64,000 nucleotides of DNA from Albibacillus kandeliae. Its GTDB lineage: Bacteria > Pseudomonadota > Alphaproteobacteria > Rhodobacterales > Rhodobacteraceae. Made by a program: the position numbers and the translations under genes. The notes under the pieces are model-generated. The model saw nothing but the letters and a program-made list of their open reading frames with translations. It did not search any database and was not told where the DNA came from. Positions 42,901 to 50,639 of the stretch are shown here, piece after piece; the first letter of the stretch is position 1; each line of letters begins with the position of its first letter. The stretch is taken from assembly GCF_003116585.1 (NCBI RefSeq), contig NZ_QEHM01000003.1, positions 792,916-856,915 on the forward strand, written 5' to 3'.

Positions 42901-44205
42901 ATCGGCATCGGATAGCTCGTAACCCTGGCTGCCATCGGTGAAGGCGCCTACGGCGCCGGTGTAGTTCTGCACGCCGATGTAGTCGCCGTCAGAGATACCG
43001 ACGTCGCCCCGGGTGTTCTCCCATGTCAGGTCGTACCCGATCAGTCCCGCGCTTGCCTCGGTGCTATCCACGCTGGCCAGACCGTCGACATTGACGAGGT
43101 CCACGACGGTACCGATGGGCAACGTGGTGCCGTTGGTGTTGGCAGCCTCGTAGCGGTTGCCCACGGCCTCGGTCTCGAAGCTCTGTTTCAGCGAGAGCGG
43201 GCCCTCGGCCACGTCCGCTAGGGTGACGGTCAGGTCGGTGCTGTCACTCGCGCCGAGGTCGTCGGTGACCGTCACGGTCACCTGGTAGCGGTTGTCGGCG
43301 TCCGCGTCTTCCGGGCTCTCAAAGTCGGGTGCGGCGATGAAGCTGAGGTTTCCGTCTTCATCGATCTGGAACAGGTGCGCGTCGTCGCCGGACAGCGCAT
43401 AGACCAGCGTGCTGCTGTCCACGTCCGTGGCGCTGGCGGTGGTGACTGCGGTGGTGTTCTCGTCAATCGTGACATCGCTCGCCACGGTCAGGTCCGGCGC
43501 GTCGTTGGTGCCGGTCAGGGTGACGGTGACCGTCGCGGTATCGGTGCCGCCCTTCCCGTCGTCCACGATGTAGGTGAAGGTATCGGTGACCTGCTCGCCC
43601 TCGGCCAGCGCATCGAAGGACGCCCCGGCGAGATAGGTGATCTGGTTGTTCTCGAGGCTCAGGCTGGCGCCCAGTTCGGAGGTTGCGGAGACCGCCGTGA
43701 TCACCAAGGTGTCGCCGTCGAATTCGTGATCGTTGGCCAGCAACTCGGCCGTGTCGATCATCAGCGCGGTGCCTTCAACCGCGGCAACTGCGTCGTCGCC
43801 GGCCAGAACGGCGTTGTTCCGGCCATCAAGGTACAGGGTATAGTCGTCGCCCTCGAAGTAGAGCGCCTCGATCCCGGTCAGCACGTCGCGTCCAATGTCG
43901 GCCGAGGCGCCAACGCCCGTTACCATCAGCGCCAGCGGCGAGGTCTTGCACCCCTTGGCAAAGCCGAAGCCGTCGATGCGGTAGTCGAGGATCGAACCGG
44001 AGTAGACGGCGGTGTCGAAGCCGCGCCCGCCGATGATCTTGTCCGAGCCGTCACCGCCGAAGATGGTGTCGTCGCCCTTGAGGCCGAGGATCACGTTGTC
44101 TCGGCTGTTGCCCTCGATGGTGTCGCTGCGGTTGCTGCCGAGGATGAGCTTCGGCTCGAAAGAATTATTCTGGCGCCCGACGGCGCGGTCAAATCCAAGA
44201 TACAT
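39979..44205 (-). CDS. Extracellular endonuclease, ExeM/NucH family, with RTX, cadherin-like and duplicated domains
   Basis: A 1408-residue secreted-type protein. Residues about 20-75 are RTX calcium repeats (GNSRDNVILGLKGDDTIFGG), then a VCBS/tandem-95-like region (about 130-235) and a cadherin-like domain (about 240-335). Two nearly identical modules of about 195 residues follow (about 341-535 and 546-740), then a NucH-type OB region (about 755-900) and a C-terminal EEP nuclease domain (about 1027-1405) with LQEIENN, GDLNSYAEEDP and SSDHDPL. No Sec signal is visible. Type I secretion is likely from the RTX motifs, although these are at the N-terminus rather than the C-terminus. Probably degrades extracellular DNA for phosphate or matrix remodelling. 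Low-pI, Asp/Thr-rich composition. Confidence 0.9.
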   Translation of the reverse strand: MYLGFDRAVGRQNNSFEPKLILGSNRSDTIEGNSRDNVILGLKGDDTIFGGDGSDKIIGGRGFDTAVYSGSILDYRIDGFGFAKGCKTSPLALMVTGVGASADIGRDVLTGIEALYFEGDDYTLYLDGRNNAVLAGDDAVAAVEGTALMIDTAELLANDHEFDGDTLVITAVSATSELGASLSLENNQITYLAGASFDALAEGEQVTDTFTYIVDDGKGGTDTATVTVTLTGTNDAPDLTVASDVTIDENTTAVTTASATDVDSSTLVYALSGDDAHLFQIDEDGNLSFIAAPDFESPEDADADNRYQVTVTVTDDLGASDSTDLTVTLADVAEGPLSLKQSFETEAVGNRYEAANTNGTTLPIGTVVDLVNVDGLASVDSTEASAGLIGYDLTWENTRGDVGISDGDYIGVQNYTGAVGAFTDGSQGYELSDADGLLRLTFDTIDLSGAGKTMISLDAFVQSTGWEADDLINIYVVTDAGTVSLLDSTGQDIDNMGIEGSWMKLSTMLEASVNSAQLVVEFDSNSADEALYFDNVEVQEQFEMVQSFETESVGNRYEAADTNGTTLPIGTVVDLDNVDGLASVDSTEASAGLIGYDLTWENTRGDVGISDGDYIGVQNYTGVVGAFTDGSQGYELSDADGLLRLTFDTIDLSAVGEVTVSLDAFLQSTGWEADDLVNIYVVTDGGTVSLLDSTGQDIDDMGIEGSWMTLSATLSERVNSAQLVVEFDSNSADEALYFDNVYVGTAGEDTGEPADITLISAIQGTEGEAAMAGESVTVSAIVTHITDTGFYLQEEEADYDADARTSEGIFVYGNTSGLAVGDLVAVSGIVSDYYGMTQLSSVSNIDVLDTGVALPALSTLTLSTDTPIDYEAYEGMLVEIASATDPLTVIENYNLDRYGEIVIATGTQTQPTQLYDAQTQADEIAALTEANTNTRILLDDGSSAENPDAFVFIPDNNPDDDNGYLDSGDTFTDAGTTLRLGAELNDTVKGVLNYGFDDWRVTVTETLSIDESTNSGAREASPEDVGGSLQVASYNVLNFFTTIDQGSAGTGPDGTLDPRGADTVEEFERQAAKIVDGILGTGAEVLALQEIENNGSGDGSAVDTLADMVTAAVTDGSVFASVDPTGTGGFVGTDAITTGIIYDTTAVTLLHSEYITYEESSADTTYALAESIATAIGATDLLDDLGDYQRNRPSVAATFEDNDTGAVFTVVSSHFKSKGDSGLQAIADAAQDYLDGGGTDITQSDLDAFLSDPNFDQGDGQGFWNGVRSDAAMELAEWIGTEYNGGGVTNVIMLGDLNSYAEEDPVQYLDDTAGFTDLIDTYIGQDTAYSYVFDGQQGTLDQGMADDTLAGYVTGATEWHINADEPDLIGYDNSYTNSDFYNDGVYASSDHDPLIVGLDFNGWVTPLV
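41986..42570 (-). repeat. Internal tandem repeat of the nuclease gene, second copy
   Basis: About 585 bases encoding QSFETESVGNRYEAAD through ALYFDNVYVG. Aligns with the copy at 42601-43185 at a fixed offset of 615 bases with only scattered differences, by eye above 90 percent. Confidence 0.9.
42601..43185 (-). repeat. Internal tandem repeat of the nuclease gene, first copy
   Basis: About 585 bases encoding QSFETEAVGNRYEAAN through ALYFDNVEVQ, upstream in the protein. The high DNA identity with the second copy, including third positions, indicates a recent duplication or ongoing gene conversion. Confidence 0.9.
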
Positions 44206-44449
44206 GCGAGATCCCTCCGGAAAATTTCTGGTTTTTCTTAAGGCCCCCGATGGCAGAGACGCATGACAGGCCCGTGACGTAAATGCTTCAATTGTTTTGC
44301 AACCCTTTTGAGCGGAACTGCGTCATGTCCGGCGCCGGTCCGGGCCGTGGTTCTGGCATCTCGCGCGGCGGAAAGGTCGGGGGCTTGCAGCACACCGGCT
44401 GCTGGCACATAAGGAAGCGTGATCTGCAGTTGCAAAGGACCAGCCCGCG

Positions 44450-44632
44450 ATGACCATCGAAGCGCCGGAAACCAAGGTGGTGGATAGCTACAGGGTCGCC
44501 TGTGACGGTGGCGAGGGGGCTCTTGGCCATCCCCGCGTCTGGCTCAGCCTCTCCCACGAGACCGGCTGGGTGGAATGCCCTTATTGCGACTGCAAGTTCG
44601 TCCACAAGGACTTTGAAGGCAAGGCCGACTGA
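44450..44632 (+). CDS. Zinc-finger domain protein, NDUFS6-like
   Basis: A 60-residue protein with C19, H27 (ALGHPRVWL), C43 and C46 ([12 protein letters not shown]) arranged as a Cys-His-Cys2 zinc site. This is the alphaproteobacterial counterpart of the complex I accessory subunit NDUFS6 zinc domain. It stands alone, 244 bases from the nuclease start and upstream of a TetR gene. It may support complex I assembly, known only by homology to the mitochondrial protein. Confidence 0.82.
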   Translation: MTIEAPETKVVDSYRVACDGGEGALGHPRVWLSLSHETGWVECPYCDCKFVHKDFEGKAD

Positions 44633-44719
44633 CCTCGTCACCGCCCGCCCCGGGACCGCTCTCCATCTGATCAAGCAGCACCGGACCGCCGGCTGTCTCG
44701 TCACGAGACCCGCGCGGCG

Positions 44720-44754
44720 TTGACACGCGCCGGAAATTCAATCATCTGATTGAA
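44720..44754 (+). promoter_or_regulatory. Promoter with TetR operator before the tetR-MFS operon
   Basis: TTGACA (44720-44725) is a good -35 element. A perfect 8-2-8 inverted repeat TTCAATCA-TC-TGATTGAA (44737-44754) covers the expected -10 position and ends 16 bases before the tetR ATG. This is the geometry of an autorepressed TetR promoter. Confidence 0.7.
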
Positions 44755-44770
44755 AAAATCAACCGACCCC

Positions 44771-45403
44771 ATGCAGCACGTCAGCCCCGATACCGCTCCC
44801 GAAAGCCAGATCGCCCGGCGCCGCCGGCGTGACATCGCGCTCGCCGCGCGGGCGGAACTTATGGAGAAGGGGTTCGAAGGGTTGCGGATGCGCTCGGTTG
44901 CCGAGCGGGCTGGCATCAACATCGCCACGCTCGACTATCACGCCGGGGGCAAGGACGGGCTCTTCGCGCTTGTCGCGGAAAGCATCTCCGAGGATTTCCG
45001 GACCCAGTACCTCAGCACCTTCCGGGCCGAGGCGACGGGGCTGGAGCGGCTGATCAAGCAACTCGTCGATTTCCGGCAGGTCCGCCTGAACCACCCCGAC
45101 ATCGCCCCGGTGATGGCAAGCCTCGGCCGCCGCATCGGCAAGGAGCCGGGCATAGACCGCTTCCTTGTGCCGCTGCGCGAGCGCTGGGTGCGCGCGCTGT
45201 CCGACACGCTGGCCCTTGGCCGTGACGACGGAACGCTCCGCGCCGATCTGCGCCCCGAGGCCGCCGCACCGCTGATCATCTGGGCGCTGCTGGGCATGGG
45301 CGAACCCGGACTGCTCAGAACCCGATACCCCGAACTGGCCGCCGAACTGCTGCGCGCATATGCGGCCGAGTCTTCCCAGGATTTCGAAGGACGCTTCACA
45401 TGA
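44771..45403 (+). CDS. TetR/AcrR-family transcriptional regulator
   Basis: A 210-residue regulator with an N-terminal HTH at about residues 19-65 (RRRRDIALAARAELMEKGFEGLRMRSVAERAGINIATLDYHAGGKDGLFALV) and a helical ligand domain. ATG 44771 (MQHVSPDTAPESQ) is chosen; a TTG at 44750 lies inside the palindromic operator and is rejected. Its stop overlaps the MFS exporter start (ATGA), so it probably represses itself and the exporter until a drug-like ligand binds. Confidence 0.9.
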   Translation: MQHVSPDTAPESQIARRRRRDIALAARAELMEKGFEGLRMRSVAERAGINIATLDYHAGGKDGLFALVAESISEDFRTQYLSTFRAEATGLERLIKQLVDFRQVRLNHPDIAPVMASLGRRIGKEPGIDRFLVPLRERWVRALSDTLALGRDDGTLRADLRPEAAAPLIIWALLGMGEPGLLRTRYPELAAELLRAYAAESSQDFEGRFT

Positions 45404-46908
45404 CCGACACCACGATGGCTCCTGCGGAGGCGCCGCGCGCCCTGCACGACGAGATCTCGGACCGCACCCGCTGGCTTGCTTTCGCGGCGATCCTGCTGGC
45501 GCAGTTCATGAACCTGATCGACGTGACCATCGTGAACGTCGCGATCCCCTCGCTGCAACGCAATCTAGGTGCCAGCGAGAGCCAGATCGAATGGGTCGTG
45601 GCGGGCTACATCCTCGTCTTCGCCCTGCTGCTGCTGCCGATGGGGCGGCTCGGCGACATCATCGGGCGCAAGCAGTTGTTCCTTGTCGGCGTCGCGGCCT
45701 TTACCATCGTTTCGGCAATCTGCGGCATGGCGGGCAGCATCGAGATGCTGGTCATCGCCCGGTTCCTGCAGGGCATGGCCGCCGCGGTGATGATGCCGCA
45801 GGTCATGGCCATCGCGCAGAACCTCTTTGCCCCACGCCATCGCAGCGGCGCCTTCTCGATGTTCGGTCTCGTCGCCGGGCTTGCTTCGGTGGCAGGCCCG
45901 ATCCTCGGCGGGACGCTGATCAACGCCGATCTGTGGGGACTGGGATGGCGTGCGATCTTCCTGATCAACCTGCCCATCGGGGTCATCGCCTTCGTCGCGG
46001 CGAGCCGACTGGTCCCGACCGTTCCGGGCAACCCCAAGCTGCGCAACGACTGGATCGGGATCCTGTTCATGGCGGCCGCGATGCTGGCCCTGATCTTTCC
46101 GCTGGTCGAAGGGCGGACGCTGGGCTGGCCAGTCTGGTGCTTTGCCCTGATGTGCGCCTCTCCGGTCTTCTTCGCCGGCTTCGTCATGTGGGAGGCGCGT
46201 CAGGAGAGGCTTGGCAATCCGCAGCTGATGCCGATCACTCTGCTGAAGGCGTGGAACTTTGCCATCGGCAGTACCCTTGCTCTGGTCTATTTCTCGGCGC
46301 TGCCGGCGCTGTTCCTCGTCATCGCGCTCTATCTGCAATCGGGCTACGGATTTGATCCGCTGCATTCGGGCCTGACCACCGTGCCCTTCCCGGTCGGCAT
46401 TCTCGTGGCCTCGGTGATCAACTCGCGCCTCGGACCGCGCTGGCAGAAGCAGCGGATCCTGTTCGGCCTCACGCTGCTGTGGATTGGCATCTTCTGGCTG
46501 CGTTCCGAGATCCTTGCGACCACCGATGCGGTGGATCACTGGCGATTCCTCCCGGCGCTGCTGATGTCCGGTATCGGGGTCTCGTTCTCCATTGCTCCGA
46601 TGTTCCAGACCATCCTTGCCGGTGTCCCGGTGAAGGATGCGGGGGCAGGGTCAGGCGCGCTTCAGGCCGTGCAGCAGGCTGGCAGCGCGCTTGGGATCGC
46701 GGTGGTCAGCCAGATCTTCTTCTCGACGCTAGCGACGGCCTTCGCGGGCGGCATGGCCCAGCACGAGGCGTTCCGTTCTGCCATCTCGACGGCCATGCTC
46801 TACAACCTTGTCGCCTACGTGATCGTCGCCGCCTGTGCCCTTCTGCTGAAGAAGCCGCAGTATACGGATGATCGCGCGCCGCGCGCCCCGATGCCGCCGA
46901 TGGATTGA
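45400..46908 (+). CDS. MFS multidrug exporter, DHA2 (EmrB/QacA) family
   Basis: A 502-residue transporter with 14 predicted helices. DHA2 motifs are visible: LAQFMNLIDVTIVNVAIPSLQRNLG in helix 1, LLPMGRLGDIIGRKQLF in loop 2-3, and GLVAGLASVAGPILGG. It exports drugs or toxic organics by proton antiport. It is coupled to tetR by a 4-base overlap. No membrane-fusion partner gene is adjacent, so it probably works alone at the inner membrane. Confidence 0.9.
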   Translation: MTDTTMAPAEAPRALHDEISDRTRWLAFAAILLAQFMNLIDVTIVNVAIPSLQRNLGASESQIEWVVAGYILVFALLLLPMGRLGDIIGRKQLFLVGVAAFTIVSAICGMAGSIEMLVIARFLQGMAAAVMMPQVMAIAQNLFAPRHRSGAFSMFGLVAGLASVAGPILGGTLINADLWGLGWRAIFLINLPIGVIAFVAASRLVPTVPGNPKLRNDWIGILFMAAAMLALIFPLVEGRTLGWPVWCFALMCASPVFFAGFVMWEARQERLGNPQLMPITLLKAWNFAIGSTLALVYFSALPALFLVIALYLQSGYGFDPLHSGLTTVPFPVGILVASVINSRLGPRWQKQRILFGLTLLWIGIFWLRSEILATTDAVDHWRFLPALLMSGIGVSFSIAPMFQTILAGVPVKDAGAGSGALQAVQQAGSALGIAVVSQIFFSTLATAFAGGMAQHEAFRSAISTAMLYNLVAYVIVAACALLLKKPQYTDDRAPRAPMPPMD

Positions 46909-47017
46909 GGCTGCCTGCTGACAGCCTCTAGCAGGATCGCGCCCATTCGGCGGTGGCATTCACCTGCGCGGAGAGATAGCTTGGCCGCGCGTAACGATAT
47001 CCGGGAGCGGGCAGCAC

Positions 47018-49834
47018 ATGGGCGAGGGAACATTCGGCAAGGGGTGCCACCTGCACCTGATCGACGGATCGGCCTTCATCTTTCGCGCCTACCATGCGCT
47101 GCCGCCGCTGACCCGCAAGTCCGACGGCTTGCCGATCGGGGCGGTGTCGGGCTTTTGCAACATGCTCCAGAGGTATGTCGAGGATTCGAACGGGTCGGAC
47201 GCGCCGACCCATGTGGCGGTGATCTTCGACAAGGGTAGCCACACGTTCCGCAATGACATGTACGACCAGTACAAGGCCAACCGCGAGGCCATGCCCGAGG
47301 ACCTGCGCCCGCAGATCCCGTTGACCCGTGAGGCGACCATCGCCTTCAACATCGCCTGCGAGGAAATGGAAGGCTACGAGGCGGACGACATAATCGCGAC
47401 CCTTTCGTGCCAGGCGCGCGAGGCCGGTGGCCGGGTGACCATCATCTCGTCCGACAAGGACCTGATGCAGTTGGTCGGTGACGGGGTCGAAATGTTCGAC
47501 GCGATGAAGAACAAGCGGATCGACCGCGACGGCGTGTTCGAGAAATTCGGCGTCTACCCGGAGCGGGTGGTCGATGTGCAGGCGCTGGCCGGTGACAGTG
47601 TCGACAACGTGCCCGGTGCGCCCGGCATCGGCATCAAGACCGCTGCACTGCTGATCAACGAATTCGGCGACCTCGAGTCGTTGCTGGAGCGCGCCGGGGA
47701 AATCAAGCAACCCAAGCGGCGCGAGACCCTGATCGAGAAGCGCGATCAGATCGAACTCTCGAAAAAGCTGGTCCAGCTCGACTGCGAGACGCCGCTGACC
47801 TTCACACTCGATGACCTCGAGGTGAAGGAGCCCGACCCCGAGAAGCTGCTCGATTTTCTCACCCGGATGGAGTTCCGCACCCTCACCAAGCGGGTCTCGG
47901 ACAAGCTGGGCGTCGAGGCACCCGCGATCCCCGAGGCGCCCGCTGCATCGGAGGCCGACGAAGCACCAGCCGACGCACCCGAAATGCCGCCGTTCGACAA
48001 GGCGCAGTACGACCGTGTCAGCGACATCGCCGCGCTGGAGACCTGGATCGCGGCGATCCGCGAACGGGGCTGGGTTGCCGTCGATACCGAGACCACCGGC
48101 CTTAACGAGATGACCGCCGATCTGGTCGGCATCTCGCTCTGCGTCGAGCCGGGGCACGCCTGCTACATCCCGCTGGCCCACAAGGATGGTTCGGCCGATG
48201 ATCTCTTCGGCTCCGACACGCTGCTCGAAGGGCAGATCCCGATGCAGCAGGCGCTGGACCTGCTGAAACCGGTGCTGGAGGACGACTCGGTCCTCAAGAT
48301 CGGGCAGAACATGAAATACGACGCCAAGATCTTTTCCCGCTACGGGATCGAGGTGGCGCCGATCGACGATACCATGCTGATGTCCTACGCCATGCACGGC
48401 GGCGAGCACGGGCACGGCATGGACACGCTCTCCGAACGTTACCTCGGGCACACGCCTATCCCGATCAAGCCGCTGCTCGGCTCGGGCAAGGCGGCGATCA
48501 CCTTTGACCGGGTGCCGCTGGAGGAGGCGGTGAACTATGCCGCCGAGGACGCCGACATCACCCTGCGCCTGTGGAAGATCTTCAAGCCGCAACTGCACCG
48601 CGCCCGCGTGACCACTGTCTACGAAACGCTGGAGCGGCCGATGGTGCCGGTGCTGGCGGAAATGGAGATGCACGGCGTCAAAGTCGACCGCGACACGCTC
48701 AGCCGCATGTCCAACGCCTTCTCGCAGAAGATGGCCGCGCTGGAGGACGAGATCCACGAACTGGCGGGCGAGAAGTTCAATGTCGGCTCCCCCAAGCAGT
48801 TGGGCGAGATCCTGTTCGACAAGATGAGCCTTGAGGGCGGCAAGCGCGGCAAGAACGGGGCCTATTCGACCCCCGCCGACGTGCTGGAGGACCTCGCGAC
48901 CGAGCACGACCTGCCCGCGCGGGTGCTGGACTGGCGGCAGCTCTCCAAGCTGAAGTCGACCTACACCGACGCGCTGCAGACCCACATCAACCCCGATACC
49001 GGTCGGGTCCACACCTCCTACTCGATCACCGGGGCCAACACCGGGCGGCTGGCTTCGACCGATCCCAACCTGCAGAACATCCCGGTCCGCACCGAGGAGG
49101 GCCGCCGCATCCGCGAAGCCTTTGTCGCCGAGCCGGGGAACGTGCTTCTGTCGCTCGACTACTCGCAGATCGAGCTGCGCATCCTCGCCCACATCGCCGA
49201 TATCCCGCAGCTGAAGCAGGCCTTTGCCGACGGGCTCGACATCCACGCGATGACCGCCTCCGAGATGTTCGACGTACCGCTGGACGAGATGACACCCGAC
49301 ATCCGCCGTCGCGCCAAGGCGATCAACTTCGGGGTGATCTACGGCATCTCCGGCTTCGGCCTTGCCCGCAACCTAAGGATTCCCCGTGCCGAGGCACAGG
49401 GTTTCATCGACCGCTATTTCGAGCGTTTCCCGGGCATCCGCGACTACATGGACAGCACCATCTCCTTCGCCAAGGAGCACGGTTACGTCCAGACCCTGTT
49501 CGGGCGCCGCATTCACACACCCGAGATCAACGCCAAGGGGCCGCACGCCGGCTTTGCCCGCCGCGCCGCGATCAACGCGCCGATTCAGGGCACGGCCGCC
49601 GACGTGATCCGCCGCGCCATGATCCGCATGCCCAAGGCCATCGCCGACCTGCCTGCGCGCATGTTGCTTCAGGTCCACGACGAACTGCTGTTCGAGGTGC
49701 CCGAGGACTCCGTCGACGTCACCATCGACCGCGCGCGCGAGGTCATGGAGGGCGCCGCCGACCCGGCGGTCAAGCTGGCGGTGCCGCTGATTGTCGACGC
49801 GGGGAAAGGCGCCAACTGGGCCGAGGCCCACTGA
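47018..49834 (+). CDS. polA: DNA polymerase I
   Basis: A 938-residue full-length Pol I. Residues about 10-300 are the 5'-3' exonuclease (LIDGSAFIFRAYHALPP; EADDIIATL; GDSVDNVPGAPGIG). Residues about 325-530 are an active-looking 3'-5' exonuclease with VAVDTETTGL and CxxA-type later motifs. Residues about 560-938 are the polymerase: motif A LDYSQIELR, motif B RRRAKAINFGVIYG, motif C QVHDELLFE. It performs Okazaki-fragment processing and gap repair. An acidic Ala/Pro linker (about 305-325) separates the first two domains. Confidence 0.97.
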   Translation: MGEGTFGKGCHLHLIDGSAFIFRAYHALPPLTRKSDGLPIGAVSGFCNMLQRYVEDSNGSDAPTHVAVIFDKGSHTFRNDMYDQYKANREAMPEDLRPQIPLTREATIAFNIACEEMEGYEADDIIATLSCQAREAGGRVTIISSDKDLMQLVGDGVEMFDAMKNKRIDRDGVFEKFGVYPERVVDVQALAGDSVDNVPGAPGIGIKTAALLINEFGDLESLLERAGEIKQPKRRETLIEKRDQIELSKKLVQLDCETPLTFTLDDLEVKEPDPEKLLDFLTRMEFRTLTKRVSDKLGVEAPAIPEAPAASEADEAPADAPEMPPFDKAQYDRVSDIAALETWIAAIRERGWVAVDTETTGLNEMTADLVGISLCVEPGHACYIPLAHKDGSADDLFGSDTLLEGQIPMQQALDLLKPVLEDDSVLKIGQNMKYDAKIFSRYGIEVAPIDDTMLMSYAMHGGEHGHGMDTLSERYLGHTPIPIKPLLGSGKAAITFDRVPLEEAVNYAAEDADITLRLWKIFKPQLHRARVTTVYETLERPMVPVLAEMEMHGVKVDRDTLSRMSNAFSQKMAALEDEIHELAGEKFNVGSPKQLGEILFDKMSLEGGKRGKNGAYSTPADVLEDLATEHDLPARVLDWRQLSKLKSTYTDALQTHINPDTGRVHTSYSITGANTGRLASTDPNLQNIPVRTEEGRRIREAFVAEPGNVLLSLDYSQIELRILAHIADIPQLKQAFADGLDIHAMTASEMFDVPLDEMTPDIRRRAKAINFGVIYGISGFGLARNLRIPRAEAQGFIDRYFERFPGIRDYMDSTISFAKEHGYVQTLFGRRIHTPEINAKGPHAGFARRAAINAPIQGTAADVIRRAMIRMPKAIADLPARMLLQVHDELLFEVPEDSVDVTIDRAREVMEGAADPAVKLAVPLIVDAGKGANWAEAH

Positions 49835-49841
49835 TCGCCGG

Positions 49842-50558
49842 TCAGAGGTCCGGCTGGGCCGACGCCGGGGTCTGCATCAGGATCCGGCGCGACTGGGAGG
49901 CGAACTCGCGCCGCCAGAGAACTGCCACGCAGACCAGCGTTGCCGCGATCAGCGGGGCGGCCCCGATGAGCCAGGCGGTGGCAGCCAGAGCGAAGTAGGT
50001 CGCCCGCAGCCCGCGGTTGAAGCTGCGCGCCGCGGTGATGTTCAGCTCTGCCGACTGGACCGCGCGGGGCAGGGCCAGCGGATCGGATTCATCATTGGGC
50101 ACCGCCGCCATCATGATCGCGCAATAGCCGAACAGCCGATGCGACCAGACGAACTTGAGAAAGGCGTTGGTCAGGAACAGCATGGCGGTGAGGATCTTGA
50201 TCTCCCAGACCACCGTCGGGCTGGTCCCGAGAGTCAGATCCTTGGCTAGCCCGGCCAGTTCATCGGTCTTGCCAATCAGGGCGAAGCCCCCGCCAAGCGC
50301 GATCATCGTGGCCGAGGCAAGGAACGACGCGCCCTGACGCAGGCTGCTGAGAAGCTGCGCGTCGAAGATACGGGGCTGCCGTGTGATCATGTGGACCATC
50401 CACTCGCGCCGGAAGGATTCCATCAGAACGCTGACCGAAGGCTGGCGCGCTCCGGGGTGCTCGATCCGCCAGCCAGTAAGGAACCAGCACAGCACCAGCA
50501 GCACCAGCGCGGCCCCATCGAGCGGCGAGAAAACGGATAGTCGGTCCGGAAGTGTCAT
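49842..50558 (-). CDS. DUF599 family membrane protein
   Basis: A 239-residue protein with about five hydrophobic helices and the DUF599 pattern WMVHMITRQPRIFDAQLLSSLRQGASFLASATMIALGG, AMLFLTNAFLKFVWSHRLFGYCAIMMAAVP and SFNRGLRATYFALAATAWLIG. Function unknown; common in Rhodobacterales. ATG 50558 (MTLPDRLSVFSPLD) is used rather than the upstream extension. Convergent with polA by 7 bases and divergent from glcD. Confidence 0.85.
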   Translation of the reverse strand: MTLPDRLSVFSPLDGAALVLLVLCWFLTGWRIEHPGARQPSVSVLMESFRREWMVHMITRQPRIFDAQLLSSLRQGASFLASATMIALGGGFALIGKTDELAGLAKDLTLGTSPTVVWEIKILTAMLFLTNAFLKFVWSHRLFGYCAIMMAAVPNDESDPLALPRAVQSAELNITAARSFNRGLRATYFALAATAWLIGAAPLIAATLVCVAVLWRREFASQSRRILMQTPASAQPDL

Positions 50559-50594
50559 TCTGTCTGTCCCTGCCCCGGGAGATTCACCTTGCGG

Positions 50595-50629
50595 CAATCT
50601 GGGATTGGTAATATTTTTTTACCAGATTG
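50595..50629. promoter_or_regulatory. Candidate GntR-type operator before glcDEF
   Basis: Two nested inverted repeats: CAATCTGG (50595-50602) with CCAGATTG (50622-50629), and TGGTA (50607-50610, preceded by T) with TACCA (50620-50624), around an AT-rich centre. TGGT-ACCA sites are typical of GlcC, PdhR and LldR regulators. The end lies 10 bases before the glcD ATG. No regulator gene is adjacent. Confidence 0.5.
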
Positions 50630-50639
50630 GAGAGTAGCC

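Noticed and set aside
41986-43185. Near-identical tandem modules as an assembly artefact
   Set aside because: The copies differ at scattered positions and the frame stays open through both. It cannot be excluded fully, so it is listed as a check in the findings.
46928-49246. A 772-codon open frame antisense to polA
   Set aside because: High-GC codon use leaves long open antisense frames. It has no recognisable domain and lies entirely opposite an unmistakable DNA polymerase I.
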